The notes under the pieces: model-generated
Databases searched by the model: none
Seen by the model: only the letters and a program-made list of their open reading frames with translations
Told to the model about the DNA's origin: nothing
From: Fidelibacterota bacterium
Lineage (GTDB): Bacteria; Pseudomonadota; Alphaproteobacteria; Rhodospirillales; Rhodospirillaceae
Length of the DNA: 64,000 nt
Direction: 5' to 3'
Assembly (NCBI GenBank): GCA_947476275.1
Contig: CANJPQ010000010.1
Span: forward strand, 1-64,000
In this document: piece by piece, positions 10,028-19,658 of the stretch
Layout of the letters: every line of letters begins with the position of its first letter
Position numbering within the stretch: position 1 is the first letter of the stretch
Translations under genes and position numbers: made by a program

Positions 10028-10503
10028 GCGACTGACTCTTCCGGCAAACTTGGCTGCCATCGGCGGACGACGTCGGCAAAGCTGCCGTGTCCTGTCACGC
10101 TTGCGCGCCGGCCGCTGCCCGCTTGTTCCAGCATCACGTCGATGCGGTTTGTCGGCAGCCAGCGTTCCAGCCGTTCCGGCCATTCGATCACGGAAATGTC
10201 CCCGCCCAAGGCGTCCTCGAGTCCAAGTTCGATTGCGTCCTGCGGCTGTTTTAGGCGGTACAGATCGAAATGCCAAACCGTGCCTTTGGCCGTGGGATAG
10301 GTCTGCACAAGGGTGAAGGTCGGGCTGACGATCTCCTCGGTGGTTTCGGGCTGCAATGCGTCGATCAGGCCGCGCGCAAGGCAGGTCTTGCCCGCACCGA
10401 GGGGGCCTGCGAGCGCGAACACCGCGCCGGGCTGGGCGAGGGCGGCGAGGGCGGCACCGAAGGCAAGCGTGGCGCTTTCCGCGGTAAGGGTGAACACGCG
10501 CAT
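10024..10503 (-). CDS. tsaE: tRNA threonylcarbamoyladenosine biosynthesis ATPase TsaE
   Basis: 159 residues with Walker A LAGPLGAGKTCLARG near residue 32, then SPTFTLVQTY and the WHFDLYRL segment characteristic of TsaE/YjeE, and VIEWPERL. It is the ATPase that supports the TsaD-TsaB complex in making the t6A modification at position 37 of ANN-decoding tRNAs. It lies 9 bp downstream of the DivL-like gene and overlaps amgK by 4 bp. Confidence 0.95.
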   Translation of the reverse strand: MRVFTLTAESATLAFGAALAALAQPGAVFALAGPLGAGKTCLARGLIDALQPETTEEIVSPTFTLVQTYPTAKGTVWHFDLYRLKQPQDAIELGLEDALGGDISVIEWPERLERWLPTNRIDVMLEQAGSGRRASVTGHGSFADVVRRWQPSLPEESVA

Positions 10504-10512
10504 CCGGGAAAT

Positions 10513-12969
10513 CTAGCCCACCGAAGCGTTGCGCAGGGGCACCGCCGGCAGGCGGCACGTCAGCACGACTTCTGCAGCGGTGGTGTCGATCTCGACTACG
10601 CCGCCATGAAGTTCGGCCATGCGCCGGGCAAAGTGCAGGCCGAGCGCGCCTTGATCGAGTTCCATCGGATTCTGCGTCGAGGCGGTGTAGCGCAAGGTGA
10701 GTTCCGCATGCTCGCCGGTGCGGGCGACCCGCAGCGCCACGGTGCTCTGGTCCACCGCATTCAGGGCCGTGATGAGCAGGTGATACAGCGTTTGCTTGAG
10801 CCGCGTGACATCGCCCACCACCCAGCCGGCCTGTTGCGGGCAGTCGATGCTGAGGGTCGCGCCGCGCCGCCGCGCTGCTTCGCGCGTCAATGCGGCGACG
10901 CGCGTGACGATCGTCGCCAGGTCGACCGTATCGAGGCGCAGGGTCTGCTGGCCGGCTTCCAAATCCGTCAGATCGGTCATATCGCCGAGCAGCGCCTTGA
11001 TGTCTTCTGCGGCGGTCAGGATTTCCGCCGCGATGGAGCGCAGGCCCGGTTCCTGCCGCGGCGCCAAGCGTCCGGCCAACTTGGCGATGGCGGTCAACGG
11101 GCCGTGGGCTTCCTCCGCTGCATGCGTGATGAAGGCGCTGCGCAGCTTTTCGACGGCCCCCAGCGCTTCGGCCTTGCCGCGCAGGGATTGTGCGACCCGC
11201 TCGGGCGCGGAGACGTCGTTGTAGCAAAACAGCACGCCGCCGTCGGGCAGCGGCACGGAGATGAATTCGAGGACCGAACGGTCGCGGCGCACGACGCGGC
11301 CCTGTTGGGTAGCGCGCTCGCGGTCCGCTTCCAGCGCCGCCAGCATCACGCCCTGATGGCGCGCCCACACCGTCATGTCATCGAAGAAGCGGCGGAAGGC
11401 GTCGATCACTTCCGGCATGGTCGGGCCTTCGGCAAGCGCGCTCAGGCTCAGGTCCCACAGGGACGCGAAGGCCGGGTTGGCCAGGCGCAGTCGCCCATCG
11501 GCACCGAACACCGCGACCGCTTCCTGCAGGTTGTCGATGGTCTCGCGCTGAACGGCGATCAACGTGTTGTAGGAGCGTTCGAGGGCGAGCTTATCGGTGA
11601 CGTCTTCGTAGGTAGTCAGCAAGCCGCCCATGGGATGCGGCGCGATCACGCGGCGCAAGGTGCCGCCGTCGGGCAAGTGCAGCACGTCTTCCAGCGGCTC
11701 AATCAAGGAGTTGAACCGCGCGACTTCCTTTTCCTTATACGCCGGGAAGTCGGCCACTTCGGGCAAGCGTCGCTCGGCGCGCAGTGCGTCGAGCACGGTG
11801 GCATAGGTGGGGCCTTCCCGCAGCCAGCCTTGATCGAGCGACCACAACTTCGCGTAAGCCGCATTGAAAAAGGCGAGCCGTGTATCCGCGCCGAATACGG
11901 CGATGGCGGTGCCGAGACGCTCCAGCACGTCGGCGTGCGACGCGGCTTCGCGCTTGAGGCGGACCTCAAGTTCTTCCTGGCGCGTGATGTCGTAGGCCAA
12001 GCCCGCGGTCAGGCGGCCGCTGCCGTCGGAGAACAACGACGCGTCGCCGCGGTCGGGCCGCAGCGCCACGTCGAGATTGACCGCGGACTCCGTCACTTCC
12101 ATCAAGCGGCGGCTGCCGTCGATGACCATGTGGAACGGCGCGCGGCGCATTTCACCAGACGCACGCGCGGCCGCGGCCAGCGCTCGCGCTTCGCGCACCG
12201 ACACGCGCGGTGCCAACTCGCGGCCCCGGGCGACGACATCGGTGGGGTCCTTGCCGTCCACCGCGCGCACGTAGGCGCTGTTGCAGTAGATCAGCGAGAG
12301 ATCGTCGTCACGCAGCCACACCGGATCCGGCACGCCGTTGAGTGCCGCTTTCAAGAGATCGCGCTCGCGGCGCAGGTCCGCGGTTTCCTGGGTGAGGGTG
12401 TCGACCGCCGCGACGCCTTCGGTCACATCGCTGATCCACACGACGTCGGCCAGCGTGTTGCCCTCATCGTCGGCGGCACGCAAGCCCCGCGCCTGGATGC
12501 GGCGCTGGGTCGCGGCATGGAGGAGCGAGATCTGGAAACCGTCGCCGTGGCCGCGCAACAAATCCACCGCTTTGCGCAGGGCATCCTGAGAAGGTTTATC
12601 GAAGCCCTCGACCACGTGATCGAAGTTGGCCTCCAGCCCGTGGAACAGGTCGAGCAGCACGGCAAGCCGGCGGGAGCATACACCGGCAGTGGCTTCATCG
12701 GCGCTGCGGCGCCACGCCGGCGGCAGGGCATCGTCTATGGCGACTTCGGGTATCACGAACCACGCGAAGTATCCTTCAGGCGCGGTTTCGAGCGCGGACT
12801 CCAGCGCCGATCGGGCGTAGTAGGCACAATCCTTGGAGAGTTCCGCGCGGCGCCAATGCCGATGCTGGCGCACCAGAAGCCATAGGGCGGGAACGCCCAG
12901 AATAATAATCGCGGCAGCGCCAGCGATCCATGGCGCCGTCAGAAGATCGACGGCTTGGCTAAATTGCAT
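10513..12969 (-). CDS. divL: DivL-like multi-PAS pseudo-histidine kinase
   Basis: 818 residues with one N-terminal membrane segment (about residues 11-31), a long array of PAS-like modules, a DHp-like helix pair and a degenerate C-terminal ATPase domain. The DHp H-box reads FITHAAEEAHGPLTAI; aligned to the canonical F-x4-S-H-E-L-R-T-P-L pattern, the phospho-acceptor His is replaced by Glu. The N-box region DVTRLKQTLYHLLITALNA has Thr at the usual second Asn, and no DxGxG box is visible. Caulobacter DivL, which has Tyr at the acceptor position, is a non-canonical kinase that modulates CckA. The DivL assignment rests on PAS architecture, degeneracy and tsaE synteny. The ATG at 12969 precedes the membrane helix. 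Confidence 0.75.
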   Translation of the reverse strand: MQFSQAVDLLTAPWIAGAAAIIILGVPALWLLVRQHRHWRRAELSKDCAYYARSALESALETAPEGYFAWFVIPEVAIDDALPPAWRRSADEATAGVCSRRLAVLLDLFHGLEANFDHVVEGFDKPSQDALRKAVDLLRGHGDGFQISLLHAATQRRIQARGLRAADDEGNTLADVVWISDVTEGVAAVDTLTQETADLRRERDLLKAALNGVPDPVWLRDDDLSLIYCNSAYVRAVDGKDPTDVVARGRELAPRVSVREARALAAAARASGEMRRAPFHMVIDGSRRLMEVTESAVNLDVALRPDRGDASLFSDGSGRLTAGLAYDITRQEELEVRLKREAASHADVLERLGTAIAVFGADTRLAFFNAAYAKLWSLDQGWLREGPTYATVLDALRAERRLPEVADFPAYKEKEVARFNSLIEPLEDVLHLPDGGTLRRVIAPHPMGGLLTTYEDVTDKLALERSYNTLIAVQRETIDNLQEAVAVFGADGRLRLANPAFASLWDLSLSALAEGPTMPEVIDAFRRFFDDMTVWARHQGVMLAALEADRERATQQGRVVRRDRSVLEFISVPLPDGGVLFCYNDVSAPERVAQSLRGKAEALGAVEKLRSAFITHAAEEAHGPLTAIAKLAGRLAPRQEPGLRSIAAEILTAAEDIKALLGDMTDLTDLEAGQQTLRLDTVDLATIVTRVAALTREAARRRGATLSIDCPQQAGWVVGDVTRLKQTLYHLLITALNAVDQSTVALRVARTGEHAELTLRYTASTQNPMELDQGALGLHFARRMAELHGGVVEIDTTAAEVVLTCRLPAVPLRNASVG

Positions 12970-13057
12970 ATCCCTCGGCCACCCATCATGGCGACCACCC
13001 ACGAACGCCCCTTCGGCGGGCGGGAGTGTATCGCAAAGATACGGCCGTGGCACGGAC

Positions 13058-13078
13058 GGCGCGGGCAAAGCCCGCGCC
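13058..13078. other. Perfect 9-bp hairpin, 3-nt loop
   Basis: GGCGCGGGC (13058-13066), loop AAA, GCCCGCGCC (13070-13078). It lies between ahcY and the DivL-like gene, downstream of the more terminator-like element at 13095-13120 in the minus-strand direction. No T-run follows on the minus strand. It may be a second termination or mRNA-processing structure. Confidence 0.5.
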
Positions 13079-13094
13079 TAAATTGTGAAAATGT

Positions 13095-13120
13095 GAACCG
13101 GGCGAGGACGTGCCCGGTTC
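13095..13120 (-). terminator. Intrinsic terminator of ahcY
   Basis: GAACCGGGC (13095-13103) and GCCCGGTTC (13112-13120) form a perfect 9-bp stem with an 8-nt loop, 25 bp beyond the ahcY stop. On the minus strand the stem is followed by the T-rich sequence ACATTTTCACAATTT, as expected for Rho-independent termination. Confidence 0.7.
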
Positions 13121-13144
13121 TATCCGCCTTAGTAACGGCCCGCC

Positions 13145-14542
<1,398 letters not shown>

Positions 14543-14624
14543 GGGGCGTGGGGCTCCGGGCATGGGGGCGAAATCGAGCGCCGCGTATACCAGCCGAGGC
14601 CCTTGGCGGCAACCTTGCGAGGCC

Positions 14625-16439
14625 TTAGGCGCGGCTTTCCGGGGGAGCGATCTCGTCCAAAAGCGTGCGAATGCGGCCGGGATCGGATTCCGCGGTAATC
14701 TGACGGACCCGCCCCGTGATGGCTGCCAGGTTGAGCTCAAGGATGCGCTTTTTCACCTTGGGCACGCTGGCGGGGGCCATGGACAGTTCAGTGATGCCGA
14801 AACCCAGCAGGAGTGGCGTCAAACGGTCGTCGCCGGCAATTTCCCCGCACACCGAAACCGGGATTCCCGCCGCCGAGGCCGCTTCGGCCGAAAACTGGAT
14901 CAGCCGCAGCACGGCGGGATGCAGCGGGTTGTAGAGGTAGGCCACCTGCTCGTCAGTGCGGTCGATGGCCAGCGTGTACTGGGTCAAGTCGTTGGTGCCG
15001 ATGGCGAAGAAGTCCGCTTCCGCCGCAAGGGCATCGGCCGACAGGGCCGCGCCGGGGATCTCGATCATGATGCCCAGGGGCGGCAAAGGATTGGGCAGGC
15101 GCACTTTCTTTGCCAGGAGGCGCGCAGCGATGCGGGCAATGATCCGGCGGACCTCGCGCACTTCCTCGACGATGGACACCATCGGCAGCAGGATGCGGAT
15201 CGGCCCGAGCGCGCTTGCCCGAAGGATTGCAGATAATTGGGTCATGAGCAGCTTGCGCCGGCTCAGGGAAAACCGGATTGCGCGCAGGCCTAATGCTGGG
15301 TTCGGGCCCGGCTTGAGGCCCACCAGATTGCCGAGCTTGTCCGCGCCGACGTCGAGCGTGCGCACGGTTACGGGCCGTCCGGCCATGCTCTTCACGACGC
15401 CGGCGAGTGCCTTGAATTGTTCTTCCTCACCCGGCAAGTCCGGACGATTCATGAACATGAATTCGCTGCGGAATAAGCCGATGCCTTCGGCGCCGGAAGC
15501 AAGCACGCTCTCGACTTCGCTCGGCAACTCGACATTGGCCTGGAGCTTGATCGCGAAACCGTCGAGCGTGACGGCAGGCACTGTCTTGAGCTTCTTCAGC
15601 GACTGCTGCGTCTTCAGGAACGTGGCGCGGTGCTGACGATAAAGCTTTAGCGTTTCCGCCGTCGGCGAGACGATGACCTGTCCGCTCTGTCCGTCGACGA
15701 TGACGGTATCGCCATTGGCGATGCCGTCCATCATGTCCGCTGCCGCGACCACGGCCGGAATACCGAGCGAGCGCGCGACGATCGCCGTATGGCTTTCAAC
15801 GCCGCCGAGCATGGTGGCCAGGCCGATCACTTGATCCGGATCGAGCAACGCTGTGTCGGCGGGCGACAGCTCGTCGGCGATGATGATCGCGTTCTTGGGG
15901 TAACTCTTGCGCGCCTTCAACCCACTCGCGCCGGTGCCCAGGGCTTCGACAAGCCGGCGGCCGACCTCGCGCACATCCTGCACGCGCGCGGCCAAGTAGG
16001 GATCGTCCATGGAGGCGAAGGCCTCGGACATCAGGCCAATCTCTTTCAGCACCGCCGCTTCGGCATTGATGTTGTCTGCGGCAATGCGCCGCTGCACGCC
16101 GCGGATCAGCCGCGAGCCGGAGAGCATCTGCTGGTAGGCCTCGATCAGGTAGCCGAGTTCTTCGCCCGCAGCGTTGCCCATCTGCTTGGCTTCGGTCTGG
16201 AGGGTTTCCAGGCGTGCGGTTGCCTTTGCAGCCGCTTCCAGCAGGCGATGTTGTTCGCTGCGCACCTTCGTCGGCGGAATCGCGAATTCCCTGACGTTAA
16301 AGGCGGCGCGGCTGTCCTGGCGGAACGCTGTGCCGATCGCGACGCCCGCGCCGACTGGGCTGCCGGCAAACACCCGCTCAACGGCCGCGGATTCGTCGCT
16401 GCGCCGCTCCCTCGGGGTTTTGCTGTGGCCCTTCGGCAT
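14625..16439 (-). CDS. ptsI: Phosphoenolpyruvate-protein phosphotransferase (PTS enzyme I)
   Basis: A 604-residue enzyme I. The phospho-His signature is [20 protein letters not shown]. The PEP-binding C-terminal domain shows [11 protein letters not shown], a TLDVGADK motif, [14 protein letters not shown] and [10 protein letters not shown]. It autophosphorylates with PEP and passes phosphate to the HPr encoded 19 bp upstream. It has no N-terminal GAF domain, so it is the PtsI rather than the PtsP (nitrogen) type. No sugar-specific EIIB/EIIC is seen in the window, so the system is probably regulatory. The N-terminus (about 20 residues, Arg/Ser-rich) is unusual, so a later start is possible. Confidence 0.93.
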   Translation of the reverse strand: MPKGHSKTPRERRSDESAAVERVFAGSPVGAGVAIGTAFRQDSRAAFNVREFAIPPTKVRSEQHRLLEAAAKATARLETLQTEAKQMGNAAGEELGYLIEAYQQMLSGSRLIRGVQRRIAADNINAEAAVLKEIGLMSEAFASMDDPYLAARVQDVREVGRRLVEALGTGASGLKARKSYPKNAIIIADELSPADTALLDPDQVIGLATMLGGVESHTAIVARSLGIPAVVAAADMMDGIANGDTVIVDGQSGQVIVSPTAETLKLYRQHRATFLKTQQSLKKLKTVPAVTLDGFAIKLQANVELPSEVESVLASGAEGIGLFRSEFMFMNRPDLPGEEEQFKALAGVVKSMAGRPVTVRTLDVGADKLGNLVGLKPGPNPALGLRAIRFSLSRRKLLMTQLSAILRASALGPIRILLPMVSIVEEVREVRRIIARIAARLLAKKVRLPNPLPPLGIMIEIPGAALSADALAAEADFFAIGTNDLTQYTLAIDRTDEQVAYLYNPLHPAVLRLIQFSAEAASAAGIPVSVCGEIAGDDRLTPLLLGFGITELSMAPASVPKVKKRILELNLAAITGRVRQITAESDPGRIRTLLDEIAPPESRA

Positions 16440-16458
16440 GGCTGTGGCCTGTTAAAAC

Positions 16459-16734
16459 TTATTCTTCGTCGAACTTGTCGGCGACCAGCTTGAATAACGC
16501 TTCCATGGCCTGGGCGGCCTCCGGACCGGTGGCGCTGATCGAGATCGTAGAGCCTTGCGCGGCGGCCAGCATCATCAGTCCCATGATTGACGTTCCGGCG
16601 ACTTCGGTGCCGTTACGCGAGACCAGAACCTCGGCGTCGAACTTCTCCGCCGTCTTGCAGAATTTGGCTGCGGCCCGGGCATGAAGGCCCTTGGCATTGC
16701 GGATCTCCGCTTCGCCGCTCAGAGGCTCCGACAT
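16459..16734 (-). CDS. ptsH: Phosphocarrier protein HPr
   Basis: 91 residues. The active-site His is in KGLHARAAAKF near residue 17, and the regulatory Ser lies in GTSIMGLMMLAA, the site used by HPr kinase. The presence of hprK in the same cluster fits Ser phosphorylation. The ATG at 16734 (MSEPLSGEAE) has an AGGAGG-like ribosome-binding site just upstream. It sits 13 bp after the EIIA-Man gene. Confidence 0.95.
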   Translation of the reverse strand: MSEPLSGEAEIRNAKGLHARAAAKFCKTAEKFDAEVLVSRNGTEVAGTSIMGLMMLAAAQGSTISISATGPEAAQAMEALFKLVADKFDEE

Positions 16735-16747
16735 GGTGAACCTCCTG

Positions 16748-17170
16748 TTAGCGGTCTTGCGCCAGGAGCGCGGAGGCAACGTTGATATACTTACGGCCCG
16801 CTTCTTGCGCCTGGGCGACGGCATTGCGCAGCGTCTCGGTGCCGCGCACCGAGGCGAGTTTGATCAGCATCGGCAGGTTGACGCCGGCGATCACTTCAAT
16901 TTGCGCGGTCTCCATGATGGAGATGGCCAGGTTCGACGGTGTGCCGCCGAACATGTCGGTGAGCACGACAACGCCTTCGCCGGCATTGGTGCCTTCCACT
17001 GCTTTCACGATGTCGGCGCGACGCTGTTCCATGTCGTCTTCGGGACCGATGCAGACAGAGGCGACCTGCGCCTGGGGCCCGACGACATGTTCCATCGCGG
17101 CGACAAGCTCCACCGCCAGGCGTCCGTGGGTAACCAGGACTAGGCCGATCAACGGTTTCGATTGCGACAT
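16748..17170 (-). CDS. Mannose-type PTS EIIA protein
   Basis: 140 residues of the EIIA-Man family. The phospho-acceptor His is in VLVTHGRLAVELV near residue 15, and the conserved VVVLTDMFGGTPSNLA follows. It is a stand-alone IIA domain with no EIIB/C/D partners in view. In Alphaproteobacteria such proteins (often called PtsM/ManX) are phosphate sinks or regulators downstream of HPr. It is co-directional with HPr and enzyme I and separated from rapZ by 134 bp. Confidence 0.92.
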   Translation of the reverse strand: MSQSKPLIGLVLVTHGRLAVELVAAMEHVVGPQAQVASVCIGPEDDMEQRRADIVKAVEGTNAGEGVVVLTDMFGGTPSNLAISIMETAQIEVIAGVNLPMLIKLASVRGTETLRNAVAQAQEAGRKYINVASALLAQDR

Positions 17171-17304
17171 CGGGTGTGAGGTGTGTTGTTTCTAATTGGC
17201 CGCGGTCGGTTCGCAGCGGCCTCCCATCGATCAGGCCGGGGCGCGCGGGCCGCGGAGATTAGCCAATTCGTCACCTCAAATCGAGGCCTCGAAAATGGCG
17301 GATT

Positions 17305-18267
17305 TCAGCCATTCCTGCCTTTGGCCGGCCGGCCTGGGATGTCGCGGTGCCGCACTGCGAAGGTGACCTGCTGGGTGGCCAGCCAAGCCTTCAGGCGCTC
17401 CACCACGTAAACCGACCTGTGTTGTCCGCCGGTGCAACCCACGGCGATGGTGAGGTAGCTCTTCCCCTCCTTGGCATAGAGCGGCAGCAAAGGTTTGAGC
17501 ATTGCGGTTGCGCGACTGACGAAGGTCTTCACCGCCGGATCCTTCTCGATATACGCCCCGACGGAGCGATCTAGGCCGGTCTTGTGGCTCAGTGCGGGCA
17601 CATAGTGCGGGTTCTTCAGAAAGCGCACGTCGAGCACGATGTCGGCGTCCCGCGGGATGCCGTGGCGGTATCCGAACGAGGTCAGGAACACCTGCATGGC
17701 GCGCTTGGCCTCGTTGGCGAAGTGGCCCAGCAGCACGCGACGCATATCGGCAATCGACAGGCGCGACGTGTCGATCAGGATGTCGCAGTGTTCCCGCAGC
17801 GTCGCCAGCAAGCGTCGTTCCATTTCGACGCCGACCGACACGGGTAAATCGTGCGCCAGCGGATGCGGGCGTCGGGTTTCCGTGTAGCGCTGGCCGAGGA
17901 CTTCGCTGTCGCAGTCCAGGAAGACGATAGTGGTTTCCACACCGGCATGATGGCGCATCGCGTCCCGTGCCGCGATCAGTTGGGCGGCCTCGAAATCGCG
18001 TGTCCGCACGTCGATGCCAAGCGCAAGCGGTCGCTCCGTGCCGCCGCCGGCGGCGACAACCGCCTGCAGCAAGGTCACCGGCAGGTTGTCGACGGTCTCA
18101 AAACCGACGTCCTCCAGGGCGTGAAGGGCGGAACTCTTCCCCGCACCCGACATTCCCGTAACGATGACGATGCGCGGAGCATTCTTGGTGCGTGTCGACT
18201 TGGCCCGCACAGACTTGCGACGGGTCTTCGCTTTGAGCGCACTGGATTTCGCGCGTTTCGCGCTCAT
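17305..18267 (-). CDS. rapZ: RNase adapter protein RapZ (nucleotide-binding)
   Basis: 320 residues. After a Lys/Arg-rich, low-complexity N-terminus of about 30 residues comes IVIVTGMSGAGKSSALHALED (Walker A), then ETVDNLP and the C-terminal FLKNPHYVPALSHKTG and VGCTGGQHRSVYV signatures of RapZ/YvcJ. In enterobacteria RapZ steers RNase E to the GlmZ small RNA; in Alphaproteobacteria its target is not established. The start overlaps the hprK TGA by 4 bp. Confidence 0.93.
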   Translation of the reverse strand: MSAKRAKSSALKAKTRRKSVRAKSTRTKNAPRIVIVTGMSGAGKSSALHALEDVGFETVDNLPVTLLQAVVAAGGGTERPLALGIDVRTRDFEAAQLIAARDAMRHHAGVETTIVFLDCDSEVLGQRYTETRRPHPLAHDLPVSVGVEMERRLLATLREHCDILIDTSRLSIADMRRVLLGHFANEAKRAMQVFLTSFGYRHGIPRDADIVLDVRFLKNPHYVPALSHKTGLDRSVGAYIEKDPAVKTFVSRATAMLKPLLPLYAKEGKSYLTIAVGCTGGQHRSVYVVERLKAWLATQQVTFAVRHRDIPGRPAKGRNG

Positions 18268-18710
18268 GCGCCGGAGGCCGTGCGCCAGTTCTGCCGCCGT
18301 GCGGCCTGCCCCAGCACCACGCGCACTTTTGCCGCCGCCGAGACGGTGGCGGGATCGATGGTCAGCCAGGGCAGCACAACGCCGGCGATGCTGCAGGTGG
18401 TCTCATCAGGCATGCGCGGGATCTGCCCCCAGGGTGCGAGATCCACCACGAGGCCGATCACCGCGCGCGGCGTGAAAGGAACGCTGGCGATGCCGAAGCC
18501 GCGGATCTCCATCTTTCCGGCGATGAGGGCAGGGGCCGTGGCAATAAGCCCGTCGCCTTCCTCAATCACTTCACTGTAGTCGTCCGACACCAGCACGGCG
18601 CCATCGTCGATCAGGCGCAGCGCGAGATCGGACTTGCCCGCACCGGAGCCGCCGCGGATCAGAACGCCGATGCCGTCGACGGCGACGCAGCTTGCGTGGA
18701 TTAGGATCAT
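18264..18710 (-). CDS. hprK: HPr kinase/phosphorylase, short alphaproteobacterial form
   Basis: 148 residues covering only the C-terminal kinase domain of HprK. The P-loop RGGSGAGKSDLALRL is near residues 19-33, followed by LVSDDYSEV and KMEIRGFGI (the K/R-x-E-I-R-G signature). It phosphorylates or dephosphorylates the regulatory Ser of HPr. The short form without the N-terminal domain is typical of Alphaproteobacteria. It is the first gene of the hprK-rapZ-EIIA-HPr-EI run and is divergent from the AEC transporter. Confidence 0.93.
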   Translation of the reverse strand: MILIHASCVAVDGIGVLIRGGSGAGKSDLALRLIDDGAVLVSDDYSEVIEEGDGLIATAPALIAGKMEIRGFGIASVPFTPRAVIGLVVDLAPWGQIPRMPDETTCSIAGVVLPWLTIDPATVSAAAKVRVVLGQAARRQNWRTASGA

Positions 18711-18773
18711 GGATCAGAGGTTGCGTCCTAACCGCGCTCGCGTCAATTGCCCCAAAAGTTTATACGTTCGTCC

Positions 18774-19652
18774 ATGATCCAACAGATTTTCGCGGTCGTC
18801 GCCCCCGTCCTCCTCATCGCCCTGCTCGGATATGTGTGGGACCGGAAGGGCTTGCCGTTCGACACATCGATGGTGTCGTACCTGTCGAGCAACATCGGGG
18901 CGCCGTGCCTGCTCCTGTCGACCCTGCTCACGCGCCGACCAGATCCGTCCGCAATGCTGACCATGATGGGCGCCACCACGGCGATGATGGTGGTCACGGG
19001 CGTCGCCGGTTACACGGTCTTGCGAACATTGCGCCAGCCGATGCGCGTTTATTTGGCGGCCATGATGTTCCCGAACTCCGGCAACATGGGTATCCCGCTC
19101 ACCATGTTTGCCTTCGGCACCGAAGGCCTCGTTGCCGCGGTTGCGGTGTTCGCCACCGTCTCCCTGTTCCAGTTCAGCCTGGGGATAAGCCTGGCGAGCG
19201 GGCGCTTCTCCCTGCGCGACATTCTGTCCAGTCCCGTGCTGTGGTCGATGGGGGCGGGGCTGTTGCTGTTGATCTTCGACATCAAGCTGCCCGCGTTTCT
19301 GGGCAACACCATCGACGTGCTGGCGGGCCTGGTGATCCCGCTCATGCTGCTGTCGCTGGGCACGTCACTGGCGCGGTTGCGGATCAGGTCCCTCAGCAGC
19401 GGACTGATGTTCGCCGCGGCGCGCATCGGTGGCGGGTTCATCGTCGCGCTCGGGATCACGCATCTCCTCGGCATGACCGGCGCCGCCCGCGGCGCGATGA
19501 TCATCCAATCCTCGATGCCGACCGCGGTGTTCAACTACCTGTTCGCGCTGCGCTACGACAACCAGCCCGAGGAAGTGGCGGGCATCGTCGTGATCTCGAC
19601 GATCGTATCGTTCCTCACGCTGCCGCTGCTGATGGCGTTCGTATTGAAGTAG
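18774..19652 (+). CDS. AEC-family (auxin efflux carrier type) transporter
   Basis: 292 residues, almost entirely hydrophobic, with about 10 predicted membrane segments and conserved AEC features such as MMFPNSGNMGIPL in the first half and SSMPTAVFNYLFALRY near the end. The substrate is unknown; family members move organic acids or amino-acid-like anions. The ATG at 18774 is preferred over an upstream TTG at 18747. It is divergent from hprK and convergent with chvG (6-bp gap), and interrupts the usual hprK-chvG neighbourhood. Confidence 0.88.
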   Translation: MIQQIFAVVAPVLLIALLGYVWDRKGLPFDTSMVSYLSSNIGAPCLLLSTLLTRRPDPSAMLTMMGATTAMMVVTGVAGYTVLRTLRQPMRVYLAAMMFPNSGNMGIPLTMFAFGTEGLVAAVAVFATVSLFQFSLGISLASGRFSLRDILSSPVLWSMGAGLLLLIFDIKLPAFLGNTIDVLAGLVIPLMLLSLGTSLARLRIRSLSSGLMFAAARIGGGFIVALGITHLLGMTGAARGAMIIQSSMPTAVFNYLFALRYDNQPEEVAGIVVISTIVSFLTLPLLMAFVLK

Positions 19653-19658
19653 AGGCGG

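Noticed and set aside
14543-14624. SAH riboswitch upstream of ahcY
   Set aside because: The short leader lacks the conserved motif; some stems can be drawn but none fits the known class.
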